Positions 1-8,157 of a stretch of 64,000 nucleotides of DNA are shown here, piece after piece. The stretch is taken from contig NZ_JAIOAB010000024.1 in the NCBI RefSeq assembly GCF_019890635.1, positions 31,603 to 95,602 of the forward strand, read 5' to 3'. The number at the start of each line of letters is the position of its first letter. The first letter of the stretch is position 1. Both the position numbers and the translations under genes were made by a program. The notes beneath the pieces were generated by a model. It had not been told where the DNA came from. It did not search any database and worked only from the letters and a program-made list of their open reading frames with translations. Origin of the DNA: Streptomyces sennicomposti. Lineage in GTDB: Bacteria > Actinomycetota > Actinomycetes > Streptomycetales > Streptomycetaceae.

Positions 1-123
1 GCGACCCGGAATCGGGCAATCCGCCTGATCCGGACCGCCGTTGAGCTTCTTAGGGTGCGCTTAAGGAAGGGATCGGGGACGGTTAAAGATCGCTGCGCGC
101 AGTGGCCTCCCCCGCTCGCTCCG

Positions 124-1500
124 TCACTTCGCCGCCAGGCGTCTGCGGCGCCGTACGGCTCCCCGGTGGCCGCGGCGGGCGGCGGGGCCGCGGCCGTCGA
201 GCTGGAGCCAGATACGCACCTCGGTGCCGCCGAGGACGGAGGAGCCGATCCGGACGTCGCCGCCGGTGGACTCCGCCAGCCGCCGCACGATGTCGAGGCC
301 GAGGCCGGTCGAGCCGTCGCTGCCCGATCCGCTGCCGCGCAGCATGGCCGCGTCCGGGTCGGGTATGCCGGGCCCCGCGTCGGAGACGAGCACGATCACC
401 GCGTCGTCGCCGTTGTGCACGTCGACGGCGAACGCCGTGCCCTCCGGGGTGTGCCGGAAGACGTTGCCGAGCAGGGCGTCCAGGGCGGCGGCGAGGTCCG
501 CCCGGGCCACCGGCACCCGCACCGGCCGCTCCACCCCGGCCAGCCGCCACTTGCGGCCCTCGTCCTCGGCGAGCGCGGACCAGAACCCCATCCGCTCCCG
601 GACCACCTCGGCCGCGTCGCAGCCGGCGCCCGGTCCCGCGGCGGCCGTCTGCGGCTTGGCCTCCCGGGCGGTGCGGATGATGGTGTCCACCTCGCGCTCC
701 AGCTGCGCCACCGCGGCCCGGGTCTGGTCGGCGGCCGGGCCGTCGCCGAGCGAGGCCGCGTTCAGCCGCAGCACGGTCAGCGGGGTGCGCAGCCGGTGCG
801 AGAGGTCGGCGGCCAGCTCCCGCTCGTTGGCGAGGAGCTGGACGACCTGGTCGGCCATGGAGTTGAACGCGACCGCCGCCAGGCGCAGTTCGGTCGGGCC
901 GTCCTCGGGCACCCGCGCGCCGAGCTTGCCCTCGCCCAGTTCGTGCGCGCCCTGAACGAGCCGCTGCGCGGGCCGCACCATCCGCACCCCGAGCCGGTCG
1001 GCGACGGCGACGGAGCCGACGACGAGCGCCACGCCGACCCCGGCGAGGACCGCCCACGCGGTGCCGACGCCGTTGCTCGTCTCGGCCTCGGGGACGTAGA
1101 CCTCGACCACCGCGATGGCCCCGGAGCTGAGCGCGACCGGCTGGAGCAGGACGGAACCGCCGGGCGTGCCGGTGGTGAAGGCGCGGCCCATCCGCCGGAC
1201 GGCCGCGATGTCCGCCTCGGCGGCCCGGCGGCGGCCGATGTCGACGGCCGGCTCGCCGTCGGTCGCCGGTATGTGCACGGCCATCTCGGTGTCCGAGCCG
1301 GCCGAGGCGACGACCCGTTCGAGCTGGTCGTGGTCGGTGGTGATGGACAGCGCGGGCGCCACGGCGGCGGCCTGGCGCTCGGCGTGGGAGAAGGCGCGGT
1401 CCCGGGCCATCTCCTTGACGACCAGGCCGAGCGGCACGGCGAAGGCGACCACGACCATGGTGGTGACCGCCAGGCAGACCTTGACCAGGGCCCATCTCAT
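124..1500 (-). CDS. Sensor histidine kinase of a two-component system
   Basis: Membrane histidine kinase of 458 residues. Two membrane segments (about residues 5-28 and 148-168) flank an extracytoplasmic sensor of about 115 residues. A HAMP-like stretch (about 166-218) leads to the HisKA box, where LSHRLRTPL places the phospho-accepting His near 235. The ATPase domain shows the N box (GNVFRHT), G1 (DAGPGIPD) and G2 (GSTGLGLDIV). The ATG overlaps the stop of the upstream response regulator by four bases (ATGA), so the pair is translationally coupled. The short, unremarkable sensor gives no clue to the signal. I do not recognise a named homologue. Confidence 0.93.
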   Translation of the reverse strand: MRWALVKVCLAVTTMVVVAFAVPLGLVVKEMARDRAFSHAERQAAAVAPALSITTDHDQLERVVASAGSDTEMAVHIPATDGEPAVDIGRRRAAEADIAAVRRMGRAFTTGTPGGSVLLQPVALSSGAIAVVEVYVPEAETSNGVGTAWAVLAGVGVALVVGSVAVADRLGVRMVRPAQRLVQGAHELGEGKLGARVPEDGPTELRLAAVAFNSMADQVVQLLANERELAADLSHRLRTPLTVLRLNAASLGDGPAADQTRAAVAQLEREVDTIIRTAREAKPQTAAAGPGAGCDAAEVVRERMGFWSALAEDEGRKWRLAGVERPVRVPVARADLAAALDALLGNVFRHTPEGTAFAVDVHNGDDAVIVLVSDAGPGIPDPDAAMLRGSGSGSDGSTGLGLDIVRRLAESTGGDVRIGSSVLGGTEVRIWLQLDGRGPAARRGHRGAVRRRRRLAAK

Positions 1501-2201
1501 CGCAACGGCTCCGCTCCGGGCGGTTCCAGCTTCACGCCGACGCCCCTGAGGGTGTGCAGATAGCGGGGCCGGGCGGCGGTCTCCCCCAGCTTGCGGCGCA
1601 GCCAGGACAGATGGACGTCGATGGTCTGGTCGTCGCCGTAGGACTGCTGCCACACCTCGGCCAGCAGCTCCCGGCGCGCCACGACGACGCCGGGCCGGCC
1701 GGCCAGGAAGGCGAGCAGGTCGAACTCGCGCCGGGTGAGGTCCAGTCGCACACCGTCCAGTTCGGCCTGGCGGCGCAGCGGATCGACGGTGAGGCCGCCG
1801 ACGCGCAGGACGGGGGACGGCGCGGCCTCGGCCGGTCCGGAGCGGGCGCGGCGCAGCACGGCGGCCATGCGCGCGAACAGGTGCTCGACCGAGAACGGTT
1901 TGGTCAGATAGTCGTCCGCCCCGGCGTTGAGCAGCCGGACCACCTCCGCCTCGTCGTCGCGCGCGGTGGCGACGATGACGGGCACGTCGGTGATGCCGCG
2001 CAGCATCTTCAGGGCCTCGGAGCCGTCCAGGTCCGGCAGTCCGAGGTCCAGGATGACGACGTCGAAGCGGAGGTGGGCGACCTCGCGCAGCGCCTCCAGC
2101 GCGGTGCCGACGCTGCGCACGGTGTGCGAGGCGTCGGTCAACTGCCGGATGAGCGCCGAGCGTACGAACTGGTCGTCCTCGACCACGAGCACACTTGCCA
2201 T
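1497..2201 (-). CDS. OmpR/PhoB-family response regulator
   Basis: Response regulator of 234 residues and cognate partner of the overlapping kinase gene. The receiver domain has the acidic pair (VVEDD, residues 6-10), the phosphorylation Asp near 52 (VILDLGLPDLDG) and the conserved Lys in LTKPF near 102. The C-terminal half is a winged-helix DNA-binding domain (LTRREFDLLAFL, DVHLSWLRRKL, TLRGVGVKL). It is first in the two-gene operon, reading kinase second. The upstream region carries direct repeats matching DnaA boxes, which could link the system to DnaA, but that is inference. The target genes are unknown. Confidence 0.94.
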   Translation of the reverse strand: MASVLVVEDDQFVRSALIRQLTDASHTVRSVGTALEALREVAHLRFDVVILDLGLPDLDGSEALKMLRGITDVPVIVATARDDEAEVVRLLNAGADDYLTKPFSVEHLFARMAAVLRRARSGPAEAAPSPVLRVGGLTVDPLRRQAELDGVRLDLTRREFDLLAFLAGRPGVVVARRELLAEVWQQSYGDDQTIDVHLSWLRRKLGETAARPRYLHTLRGVGVKLEPPGAEPLR

Positions 2202-2241
2202 GCGCCGCACCGTACGCCATGGACGCGAGGGCGGTGCGGGC

Positions 2242-2296
2242 CTGTGGACAACTCCGGCCGGACCCCGGCCGGCTGTGGACAACTCCTTGTGGACCA
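2242..2296. promoter_or_regulatory. Cluster of three DnaA-box-like sites upstream of the response regulator
   Basis: TGTGGACAA occurs at 2243-2251 and again at 2274-2282, both inside an exact 14-base direct repeat (2242-2255 and 2273-2286), and TGTGGACCA follows at 2288-2296. TGTGGACAA is the reverse complement of TTGTCCACA, the preferred Streptomyces DnaA box. The cluster sits 40-95 bases upstream of the response regulator start and just before the start of the next plus-strand gene. Binding by DnaA is inferred from the match only. Confidence 0.55.
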
Positions 2297-2345
2297 CCTC
2301 ACGCCGGGCCCCTGACGCCGCCCCGGGCGGGGTGCGTGCGGCAGT

Positions 2346-2885
2346 ATGACCGCGATGCACAGAGGACTCGTACACGTACTGGCGTGGTCGCTCGCCACCG
2401 GCGCTGCGGCCACCCTGTCGTGGTGGGGCGTCCACACGGTGATGGCGGGCACGGCCTACGATCCGCCGCGCGCCCTGCCCATCACGGCGGCCGAGGCCAA
2501 GGCGAAGGAGCCGTCGCCGACCGCCTCCGCCACCCGTGGGCCGGCCGCGCCGCCGAGCACCCCGGCCGCCTCTGCCACCCCGTCCCGGACCTCCGCCGCC
2601 CCGCGCCCCCCGGCGTCCGCGTCCGCCGCGCGCACCACTCCCTCCCCCACCGCGACGGCCGCCGGCCGGGTCGAGAGCTACGACACCGACGGCGGCCGGG
2701 TGGTCTTCGACCTCGGTCCGGCCGCCGCGACCCTGGTCTCGGCGACCCCGGGCACGGGCTGGTCGATGCAGGTGTGGAAGACGGCGTCGTGGATCCGGGT
2801 GGAGTTCACCTCGGGCGCCGACCGGGTGTCGGTCATCTGCACCTGGCACGACGGCCCGCCACGGGTGGAGGTGGGCGACTACTAG
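2346..2885 (+). CDS. Small secreted or membrane-anchored hypothetical protein
   Basis: A 179-residue protein of unknown function. The N-terminus holds one hydrophobic segment (about 10-35) that acts as a signal peptide or anchor. A long Pro/Ala/Ser/Thr linker (about 50-105) follows, then a compact C-terminal domain of about 75 residues rich in beta-forming residues (GGRVVFDLGP, GWSMQVW, WIRVEFTSG, VSVICTWHDGPP). This layout is common among actinomycete cell-surface proteins. No clear ribosome binding site precedes the ATG, and a second ATG lies three codons in. It is divergent from the two-component genes, so it may be one of their targets, but nothing proves this. Confidence 0.75.
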   Translation: MTAMHRGLVHVLAWSLATGAAATLSWWGVHTVMAGTAYDPPRALPITAAEAKAKEPSPTASATRGPAAPPSTPAASATPSRTSAAPRPPASASAARTTPSPTATAAGRVESYDTDGGRVVFDLGPAAATLVSATPGTGWSMQVWKTASWIRVEFTSGADRVSVICTWHDGPPRVEVGDY

Positions 2886-2887
2886 GG

Positions 2888-2939
2888 CGTCGCTTCCAGG
2901 ACGTCGCTCCCCGGACGTCGCTTCCAGGACGTCGCTTGG
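2888..2939. repeat. 14-base tandem repeat, nearly four units
   Basis: Units CGTCGCTTCCAGGA (2888-2901), CGTCGCTCCCCGGA (2902-2915), CGTCGCTTCCAGGA (2916-2929) and a partial fourth unit run head to tail just after the stop of the secreted protein and before the convergent gene. No hairpin is evident. Confidence 0.85.
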
Positions 2940-2966
2940 CCCCATCTGCCGCCCGCGGAGTGCGGT

Positions 2967-3836
2967 TCAGCGGAAGACGGAGGGCGGTGGGGCCGGTGAG
3001 GCGACGGCCGCCGCGTCCGTCACCGGCAGGGCGCCGCCGGTGAAGTCGGTCAGCTCGCGGCCGTGTTCGACACGGCCCGGGTGCGGGTCGGAGGCGGCCC
3101 TGCGGGTCAGCTCGGCAACCGGCAGCGGCAGGTCGGAGGCGACGAGGACGGCGTTGCCGAAGCGCTTGCCGCGCAGCACGGTGGGGTCGGCGACCAGGGC
3201 GAGTTCGGCGAACCGGGCGGCGGCGGTGGCGATCTGGCCGCGCAGATGGGCCAGCGGCGGCCCGTCGGCGAGGTTGGCGGCGTAGCGGCCGCCGGGCTTC
3301 AGCGCCCTGCGGACCTCGTCCAGGAACTCCGTGGAGGTGAGGTGGGCGGGGGTGCGGGCGCCGCTGAACACGTCGGCTATCACGAGGTCGGCCCAGCCGT
3401 CGGGCACCTTGGCGAGTCCGGCGCGGGCGTCGGCGGAACGTATCCGGATGCGCGCGTTCGCGTCCAACGGCAGCTCACGGCGCACCAGTCGGACGAGGGC
3501 CGCGTCGCGCTCGACCACCTGCTGGGTGGAGCGGGGGCGGGTGGCGGCGACATAGCGGGCGAGGGTGAGCGCGCCGCCGCCGAGGTGGACGGCGTGGACG
3601 GGCTTGCCGGGCGGCGCGGCCAGGTCGATGACGTGCCCGAGCCGGCGCTGGTACTCGAAGGAGAGGTGCGCCGGGTCGTCCAGGTCGACGTGGGACTGCG
3701 GGGCGCCGTCGATCAGCAGGGTCCAGGCGCGGGGCCGCTCCCTGTCGGGGACGAGCTGCGCGAGGCCGCCGTCCACCCGCTCGCTCACGGCTTCGACGGC
3801 GCCACGCTCACGGCGCGGGCTCCTGGACCTTCCCAT
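2967..3836 (-). CDS. Spermidine synthase-like methyltransferase-fold protein
   Basis: A 289-residue protein with a Rossmann-type core resembling spermidine synthases. It has the nucleotide-binding loop AVHLGGGALTLARY (near 82-95), an acidic residue after the second strand (QVVERDAALV), and DLVIADVFSGARTPAHLTS where the catalytic Asp of aminopropyltransferases normally sits. Actinomycete members of this family often lack proof of polyamine synthesis, so the substrate is open. It lacks the membrane domain that many family members carry. No Shine-Dalgarno sequence precedes the ATG, so translation may be leaderless. Its gene converges on the secreted protein. Confidence 0.82.
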   Translation of the reverse strand: MGRSRSPRRERGAVEAVSERVDGGLAQLVPDRERPRAWTLLIDGAPQSHVDLDDPAHLSFEYQRRLGHVIDLAAPPGKPVHAVHLGGGALTLARYVAATRPRSTQQVVERDAALVRLVRRELPLDANARIRIRSADARAGLAKVPDGWADLVIADVFSGARTPAHLTSTEFLDEVRRALKPGGRYAANLADGPPLAHLRGQIATAAARFAELALVADPTVLRGKRFGNAVLVASDLPLPVAELTRRAASDPHPGRVEHGRELTDFTGGALPVTDAAAVASPAPPPSVFR

Positions 3837-3958
3837 GGGGACATTGTCGCAAGCCGCGAGGGGGGCACGCGCGGGCGGTGACGGTGCGTGGCCGCGCGGG
3901 GCGGTACGGGCGAACGGCGCCGCAGCGTCACGTCCGCGGAGTCAGCGGCAGCCGCGAG

Positions 3959-4366
3959 TCAACGGCAGCTGTCGGCCGCCGCGATCAGCCGGGCCGCCTC
4001 GCCCAGGGCGCGGCGCAGTACGGCCGGGTCCGTCGCCGGGTCGGCCTCGTCGGGCGGGAGGAGCCAGTCCGAGCCCTCCACGGGCGGTTCGGGCGCCAGG
4101 CGCAGGCCCCGCCCGTCGGTGCCGGTGCAGGTGCTGCCCGGCACGTCCCAGCCCTCGGCGGTGCCCGCCGGCACCACGAAACCCAGGGTGTCGCCGCCGT
4201 CGTCGTGCAGAACGGGGCCCACCGCCTCCCCCGTCCCGCGGCGCAGGATGTCGACCGCCTCCAGGCCCTGTCGCGCCGGCACCGTCACCAGGTCGCACCC
4301 GGTCCGCGCTGCCGGCGGTGGACACGGATCGACGCTCCCACTGGTCTGCGTCCCGGCCTCCACCAC
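3959..4366 (-). CDS. Hypothetical protein, possibly related to primase-polymerase-like domain proteins
   Basis: A small cytoplasmic protein of 135 residues. The GTG at 4364-4366 is preferred because a strong AGGAGGGG lies five bases upstream; an in-frame ATG further upstream (4420) has none. The chain has two Cys near the start (DPCPPP, RTGCDL) and the pattern ILRRGTGEAVGPVLHDDGGDTLGFVVPAG followed by GSDWLLPPDEAD. The layout recalls the short primase/polymerase-like proteins common in Streptomyces, but no catalytic acidic triad can be assigned. It is divergent from the HTH/TPR regulator gene. Function unknown. Confidence 0.65.
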   Translation of the reverse strand: MVEAGTQTSGSVDPCPPPAARTGCDLVTVPARQGLEAVDILRRGTGEAVGPVLHDDGGDTLGFVVPAGTAEGWDVPGSTCTGTDGRGLRLAPEPPVEGSDWLLPPDEADPATDPAVLRRALGEAARLIAAADSCR

Positions 4367-4649
4367 GGATACCCCTCCTCGTGAGTCGACGGGCGGGAGT
4401 CGGGTTGGCTCCCGGTCCATGGGGTACAACGCGGCGGCGCGTCAACGGCTACGGCCGAAGACAGCCTCAAAGGATGGCAGTTCATGGCAGATCGCGGAGG
4501 GGATATCCGGTTTGTGGCCAAACTCCGCGTGGCGGAGCGGACACAGCGGGTACGTTCTTGCTCGCCGGAAACAGGGTGGCACCGGGACGACCCGGACAAC
4601 TCACCCCGTATCCGGCATGGTTCGACGGTTCGCACGAGAGGGCCCGGCC

Positions 4650-6347
4650 ATGGCGTCGTCAACGGTGACCTCGTCCCCGTCCCCCCGGCCACCGCGGCCG
4701 AATCTCGCCTTCCGGCGCCTGCGCGGCCAGCGCTCGCCGGCCGAGTTCGCCGCGGCGGTGCGGCGGGCCGCCCGCGAGATCGGCGAGCGGGTCAGCTGTG
4801 ACGCCCGCTACATCGGCCGGGTGGAGGCGGGCGAGATCCGCTGCCCCAACTACGCCTACGAACGCGTGTTCCTGCACATGTTCCCCGGCCGGACGCTCGC
4901 CGACCTGGGGTTCGCACCCCGCTCGTCCGTCCGCGGGCGGGCGGTGCGCACACCCGAGGACGACGCGCCCCCCGCGCACACCACGAGCCCGGAACGCGCC
5001 CCGTCTGAAACGCGGAGCGCGAGCCACCCGTATCACGCCCACGAAGCACGGGAACCGCGCGACACCGCGGCCCCGCCGGCCGGACAGGACCGGGAGGACC
5101 AGCAGAACCAGCAGGACCGGGAGAACCGGGAGAACCGGGAAGTCCGGACGGGCCGGCGGGTCCGGCCCGTCCGGACTGACCGGAACGACCGGGACGACCG
5201 GGCCCTCCGGAACGACCGTCGGACCGGGACCGGCCTGCGGACCCGGCCGGACCGACCGGAGCCGCCGGACCGACCGGACCCACACGACCGGCAAGACCCG
5301 TACCACCCGCACGAAGACCACGAGGAGAGCGACGTGCTGCGTCGCGCATTCATGACCAGCTCCGGCGCCACCGTGGCCGCCGTCTCGCTGGGTCCCCTGG
5401 GGCTCGCCCTCGACGCTTCGGCGGCGGACCGGCCGGTCCGCCGCGCCGGCGCGAGCGACGCGGGCGCCCTGGAAGAGGCCGTCCGCAAGATCCGGGTGCT
5501 CGACGACCGGCACGGGGCGGACGGCCTCTACCGGCGTGCGGCCGCACCCCTGCGCGCCGCCTACGCGCTGCTGGACGCCGGCGCGACCCGGCAGGCCACC
5601 GCCGACCGGCTGCACTCGGGCGCCGGTGAACTGGCGATCTCGGTGGGCTGGCTGGCCCATGACTCGGGCCGTTTCGACGACGCCCGCTCGCACTACGCAG
5701 AGGCGCTGGCCACCGCGCGCATGACCGGGGACGCCGGCCTGGAGGCGCACGCGTTCTGCAACACGGCGTTCCTGGCCCGGGACGCGGGCCGCCCGCGCGA
5801 GGCGGTGCGCGCCGCGCAGGCCGCGCAGCGCGTCGGCCGGGAGCTGGGGTCCGCGCGGCTGATGTCGCTGCTCGCGCTGCGCGAGGCGGGCGGCTGGGCC
5901 GGGCTCGCCGACCGCACCGCCTGCGCGCAGGCGCTCACCCGCGCGCAGGCGCTGTTCGGACGCGGCCCCTCGGACGCCGACCCGGAGTGGATGACCTTCT
6001 ACGGCGAGGCCGAGCTGGAGGGTCTGGAGGCGCAGTGCTGGTCCACGCTCGGGGACTGGCCGCGGGCGGCGCTGCACGCCCGGCGCGCGGCCGAGCTGCA
6101 GGACCCGCACTTCACCCGGAACATCGCCCTCTACACGGCCGAGCTGGCCGACGACCTCGCGCGCGGGGGCCGTCCCGACGAGGCCGCGACGGCCGGGATG
6201 AAGGTCCTCGACCTGCTCGACCAGGTGCAGTCCTCCCGTATCCAGACGATGCTGGCGGGCACCGCGCGCGTGCTGCTGCCGCACCGGCGGGCCTCCGGGG
6301 TGTCGGCGTTCCTGGAACGGCACGCCTCGGCGCCGCGGACGGCGTGA
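4650..6347 (+). CDS. NsdA-like regulator: N-terminal HTH, long charged linker, C-terminal TPR-like repeats
   Basis: Likely regulator of 565 residues. Residues 15-90 carry a helix-turn-helix of the type seen in the Streptomyces NsdA/NsdB family (ISYIGRVEAGEI-like: YIGRVEAGEIRCPN). Residues about 90-225 are a low-complexity linker packed with Asp, Arg, Pro and Asn. RRAFMTSSGATVAAVSLG near 232 then resembles a twin-arginine signal although it is internal. The rest is helical, with TPR-like spacing (SHYAEALATARMTG, NTAFLARDAGRPREAVRAAQ). NsdA represses sporulation and antibiotic production in S. coelicolor; whether this paralogue does so is inference. The start was chosen for GAGAGG upstream; ATG 4617 lacks a ribosome binding site. 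Confidence 0.8.
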   Translation: MASSTVTSSPSPRPPRPNLAFRRLRGQRSPAEFAAAVRRAAREIGERVSCDARYIGRVEAGEIRCPNYAYERVFLHMFPGRTLADLGFAPRSSVRGRAVRTPEDDAPPAHTTSPERAPSETRSASHPYHAHEAREPRDTAAPPAGQDREDQQNQQDRENRENREVRTGRRVRPVRTDRNDRDDRALRNDRRTGTGLRTRPDRPEPPDRPDPHDRQDPYHPHEDHEESDVLRRAFMTSSGATVAAVSLGPLGLALDASAADRPVRRAGASDAGALEEAVRKIRVLDDRHGADGLYRRAAAPLRAAYALLDAGATRQATADRLHSGAGELAISVGWLAHDSGRFDDARSHYAEALATARMTGDAGLEAHAFCNTAFLARDAGRPREAVRAAQAAQRVGRELGSARLMSLLALREAGGWAGLADRTACAQALTRAQALFGRGPSDADPEWMTFYGEAELEGLEAQCWSTLGDWPRAALHARRAAELQDPHFTRNIALYTAELADDLARGGRPDEAATAGMKVLDLLDQVQSSRIQTMLAGTARVLLPHRRASGVSAFLERHASAPRTA

Positions 6348-6374
6348 GCGGGTCAGGAAGGACGCGGCCCGCTC
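6346..6374. terminator. Possible bidirectional terminator between convergent genes
   Basis: GAGCGGG (6346-6352) pairs with CCCGCTC (6368-6374) around a 15-base loop, exactly between the convergent regulator and histidine phosphatase genes. The stem is short and there is no T run, so this is tentative. Confidence 0.3.
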
Positions 6375-6379
6375 GGCGG

Positions 6380-6976
6380 CTACGCGGCGAGGTGGCCCAC
6401 GTCGTTCCAGTGCTGCAGGGCCGGCTCGCCGTAGGCCCAGCCCAGCACCGACAGGGACGTCGGGTCGAGCCGGAGCCGGGCCGCGAAGTCGATCGGCAGG
6501 CCGAGCCAGCGCGCGCCGATGGAGCGCAGGATGTGCCCGTGCGCGAAGACCAGCACGTCGCGGTCCTCGGCGCGCGCCCAGGCGACCACCTCGTCGGCGC
6601 GGGCCGTCACGTCGGCGATCGTCTCCCCGCGCGGGGCGCCGTCGCGCCAGAGGAACCAGCCGGGCCGCTCGTCCTGGATCTGCTGCGGGGTCATCCCCTC
6701 GTAGGCGCCGTAGTCCCACTCCATGAGCGCGTCCCAGGGGGTGGCGCGGTCGCCGAAGCCGGCCAGTTCGCAGGTCTCGCGCGCGCGGACCAGCGGGCTG
6801 GTGCGCACCTCGACGCCGGGCAGGCCGTCGAACGGCGCCCGGTGCAGCCGCTCGCCGAGCAGCTTGGCGCCGCGCCGGCCCTCGTCCAGGAGCGGCACGT
6901 CGGTCCTGCCGGTGTGTTTTCCGGACAGCGACCACTCGGTCTGTCCGTGCCGGGCCAGCAGGATGCGCGGTGCCAT
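6380..6976 (-). CDS. Histidine phosphatase family protein (phosphoglycerate mutase-like)
   Basis: A 198-residue cytoplasmic phosphatase of the branch-1 histidine phosphatase superfamily. The catalytic signature LLARHGQTEW lies at residues 6-15 with the nucleophilic His near 10. Supporting residues are the Arg in TSPLVRARETCELAG, the acidic residue in LMEWDYGAYEGMT, and the second His in VFAHGHILR near 145. Length and motifs fit broad-specificity phosphatases such as those acting on sugar phosphates or alpha-ribazole phosphate; the substrate cannot be told. GGAAGGG precedes the ATG. It converges on the regulator gene. Confidence 0.92.
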   Translation of the reverse strand: MAPRILLARHGQTEWSLSGKHTGRTDVPLLDEGRRGAKLLGERLHRAPFDGLPGVEVRTSPLVRARETCELAGFGDRATPWDALMEWDYGAYEGMTPQQIQDERPGWFLWRDGAPRGETIADVTARADEVVAWARAEDRDVLVFAHGHILRSIGARWLGLPIDFAARLRLDPTSLSVLGWAYGEPALQHWNDVGHLAA

Positions 6977-7191
6977 GAGGAGCCCTTCCGGGAGAAAGTC
7001 AGATCTTCGTACGGAACCCTCCCATCATCGCGCACCCTGGTCGGGGGCCGTCCCGGGGCAACCCGGGCGGCGCTCGTTGCGTCTTCGAGGGCCGGGGGCG
7101 CTCCCCACACCGGGGCGCATCCCCCGTAAAGTGTCACGACCGACCGGGGATCACCGGGCGCCGCAGCGACCAGAAGGGGGAGGGGCATCGG

Positions 7192-8157
7192 ATGCCGCAG
7201 ACCAAGGCACCGGCACCCGCACCACACACCGAGGCCGCCCCGCGCACCCGGCTGCGCTGGTGGACCGAGCTTCCGCTGATCGCGCTGGTGTACGCCTGCT
7301 ACTCCGCCGGCCGGCTGCTGGTCCGCGGCGACGTCGCCTCCGCCGTCGACCACGGCCTGGCGCTGCTGCGCTTCGAGCAGACGCTGCACCTGAACGCCGA
7401 GCACCCGCTCAACCGCCTCTTCACCCGCGAGCCCTGGCTCGGCGTCCCGGCCGACTTCTGGTACGCCTCGCTGCACTACGTGGTGACGCCCGCGATCCTG
7501 GTGTGGCTGTTCCGGGCGCGCTCCCGGCTCTACCGCGCGGCCCGCACCTGGCTGATGACGTCGACGTTCATCGGCCTGATCGGCTTCACCCTGCTGCCGA
7601 CCTGCCCGCCGCGCCTGCTGTCGCCCGAGTACGGCTTCGTGGACACCATGGCCCACTACAGCTCCTACGGCTGGTGGGGCGGCGAGGCCAGCGCCCCGCG
7701 CGGCATGGGCGCCATGACGAACCAGTACGCGGCGATGCCGAGCCTGCACGTGGGCTGGGCGCTGTGGTGCGGCGTGATGCTGTGGCGGCACGGCGGCACC
7801 CGGTGGGCGAAGGCGGCCGGGGTCGCCTATCCGCTGCTGACCGCGATCGTGGTGATGGGCACCGCCAACCACTATCTGCTGGACGCGGTCGCCGGAGTGG
7901 CCGTGATGGCCGTCGGCCTGATCCTCGCGCCGTACGTGACGCGGGCAGCGGACCGGGTGCGGACGCTGCTGGCGGCCCGCGTCCCCGCCCTCGCGCCGGC
8001 CGCGGCGGGCTCGGGTTCCGCGATTGTCAGTGGCGGGTGCCAGACTTCGGCGGGTGAGCGAATTCCACGGCAGCGCGAAACACGGTTCGGGTCCGGAGCC
8101 GAGCCGGGTGCCTCCTCCCAGGACACGGGGGACGGCGCTCCGGCGGCAGCTCGCTGA
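7192..8157 (+). CDS. PAP2-family integral membrane phosphatase or phosphotransferase
   Basis: A 321-residue polytopic membrane protein. About six hydrophobic segments lie between residues 25 and 260. The PAP2 signature is clear: the middle motif AAMPSLHVGWALW carries the catalytic SxH, and GTANHYLLDAVAG carries the third-motif His and Asp. The family includes lipid phosphatases and inositol-phosphoryl transferases acting on the outer membrane face. The last 50 residues are hydrophilic and overlap the start of the next gene by about 100 bases, so that gene may start further down or this tail may be read through for coupling. AGGGGGAGGGG upstream supports the start. Confidence 0.9.
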   Translation: MPQTKAPAPAPHTEAAPRTRLRWWTELPLIALVYACYSAGRLLVRGDVASAVDHGLALLRFEQTLHLNAEHPLNRLFTREPWLGVPADFWYASLHYVVTPAILVWLFRARSRLYRAARTWLMTSTFIGLIGFTLLPTCPPRLLSPEYGFVDTMAHYSSYGWWGGEASAPRGMGAMTNQYAAMPSLHVGWALWCGVMLWRHGGTRWAKAAGVAYPLLTAIVVMGTANHYLLDAVAGVAVMAVGLILAPYVTRAADRVRTLLAARVPALAPAAAGSGSAIVSGGCQTSAGERIPRQRETRFGSGAEPGASSQDTGDGAPAAAR

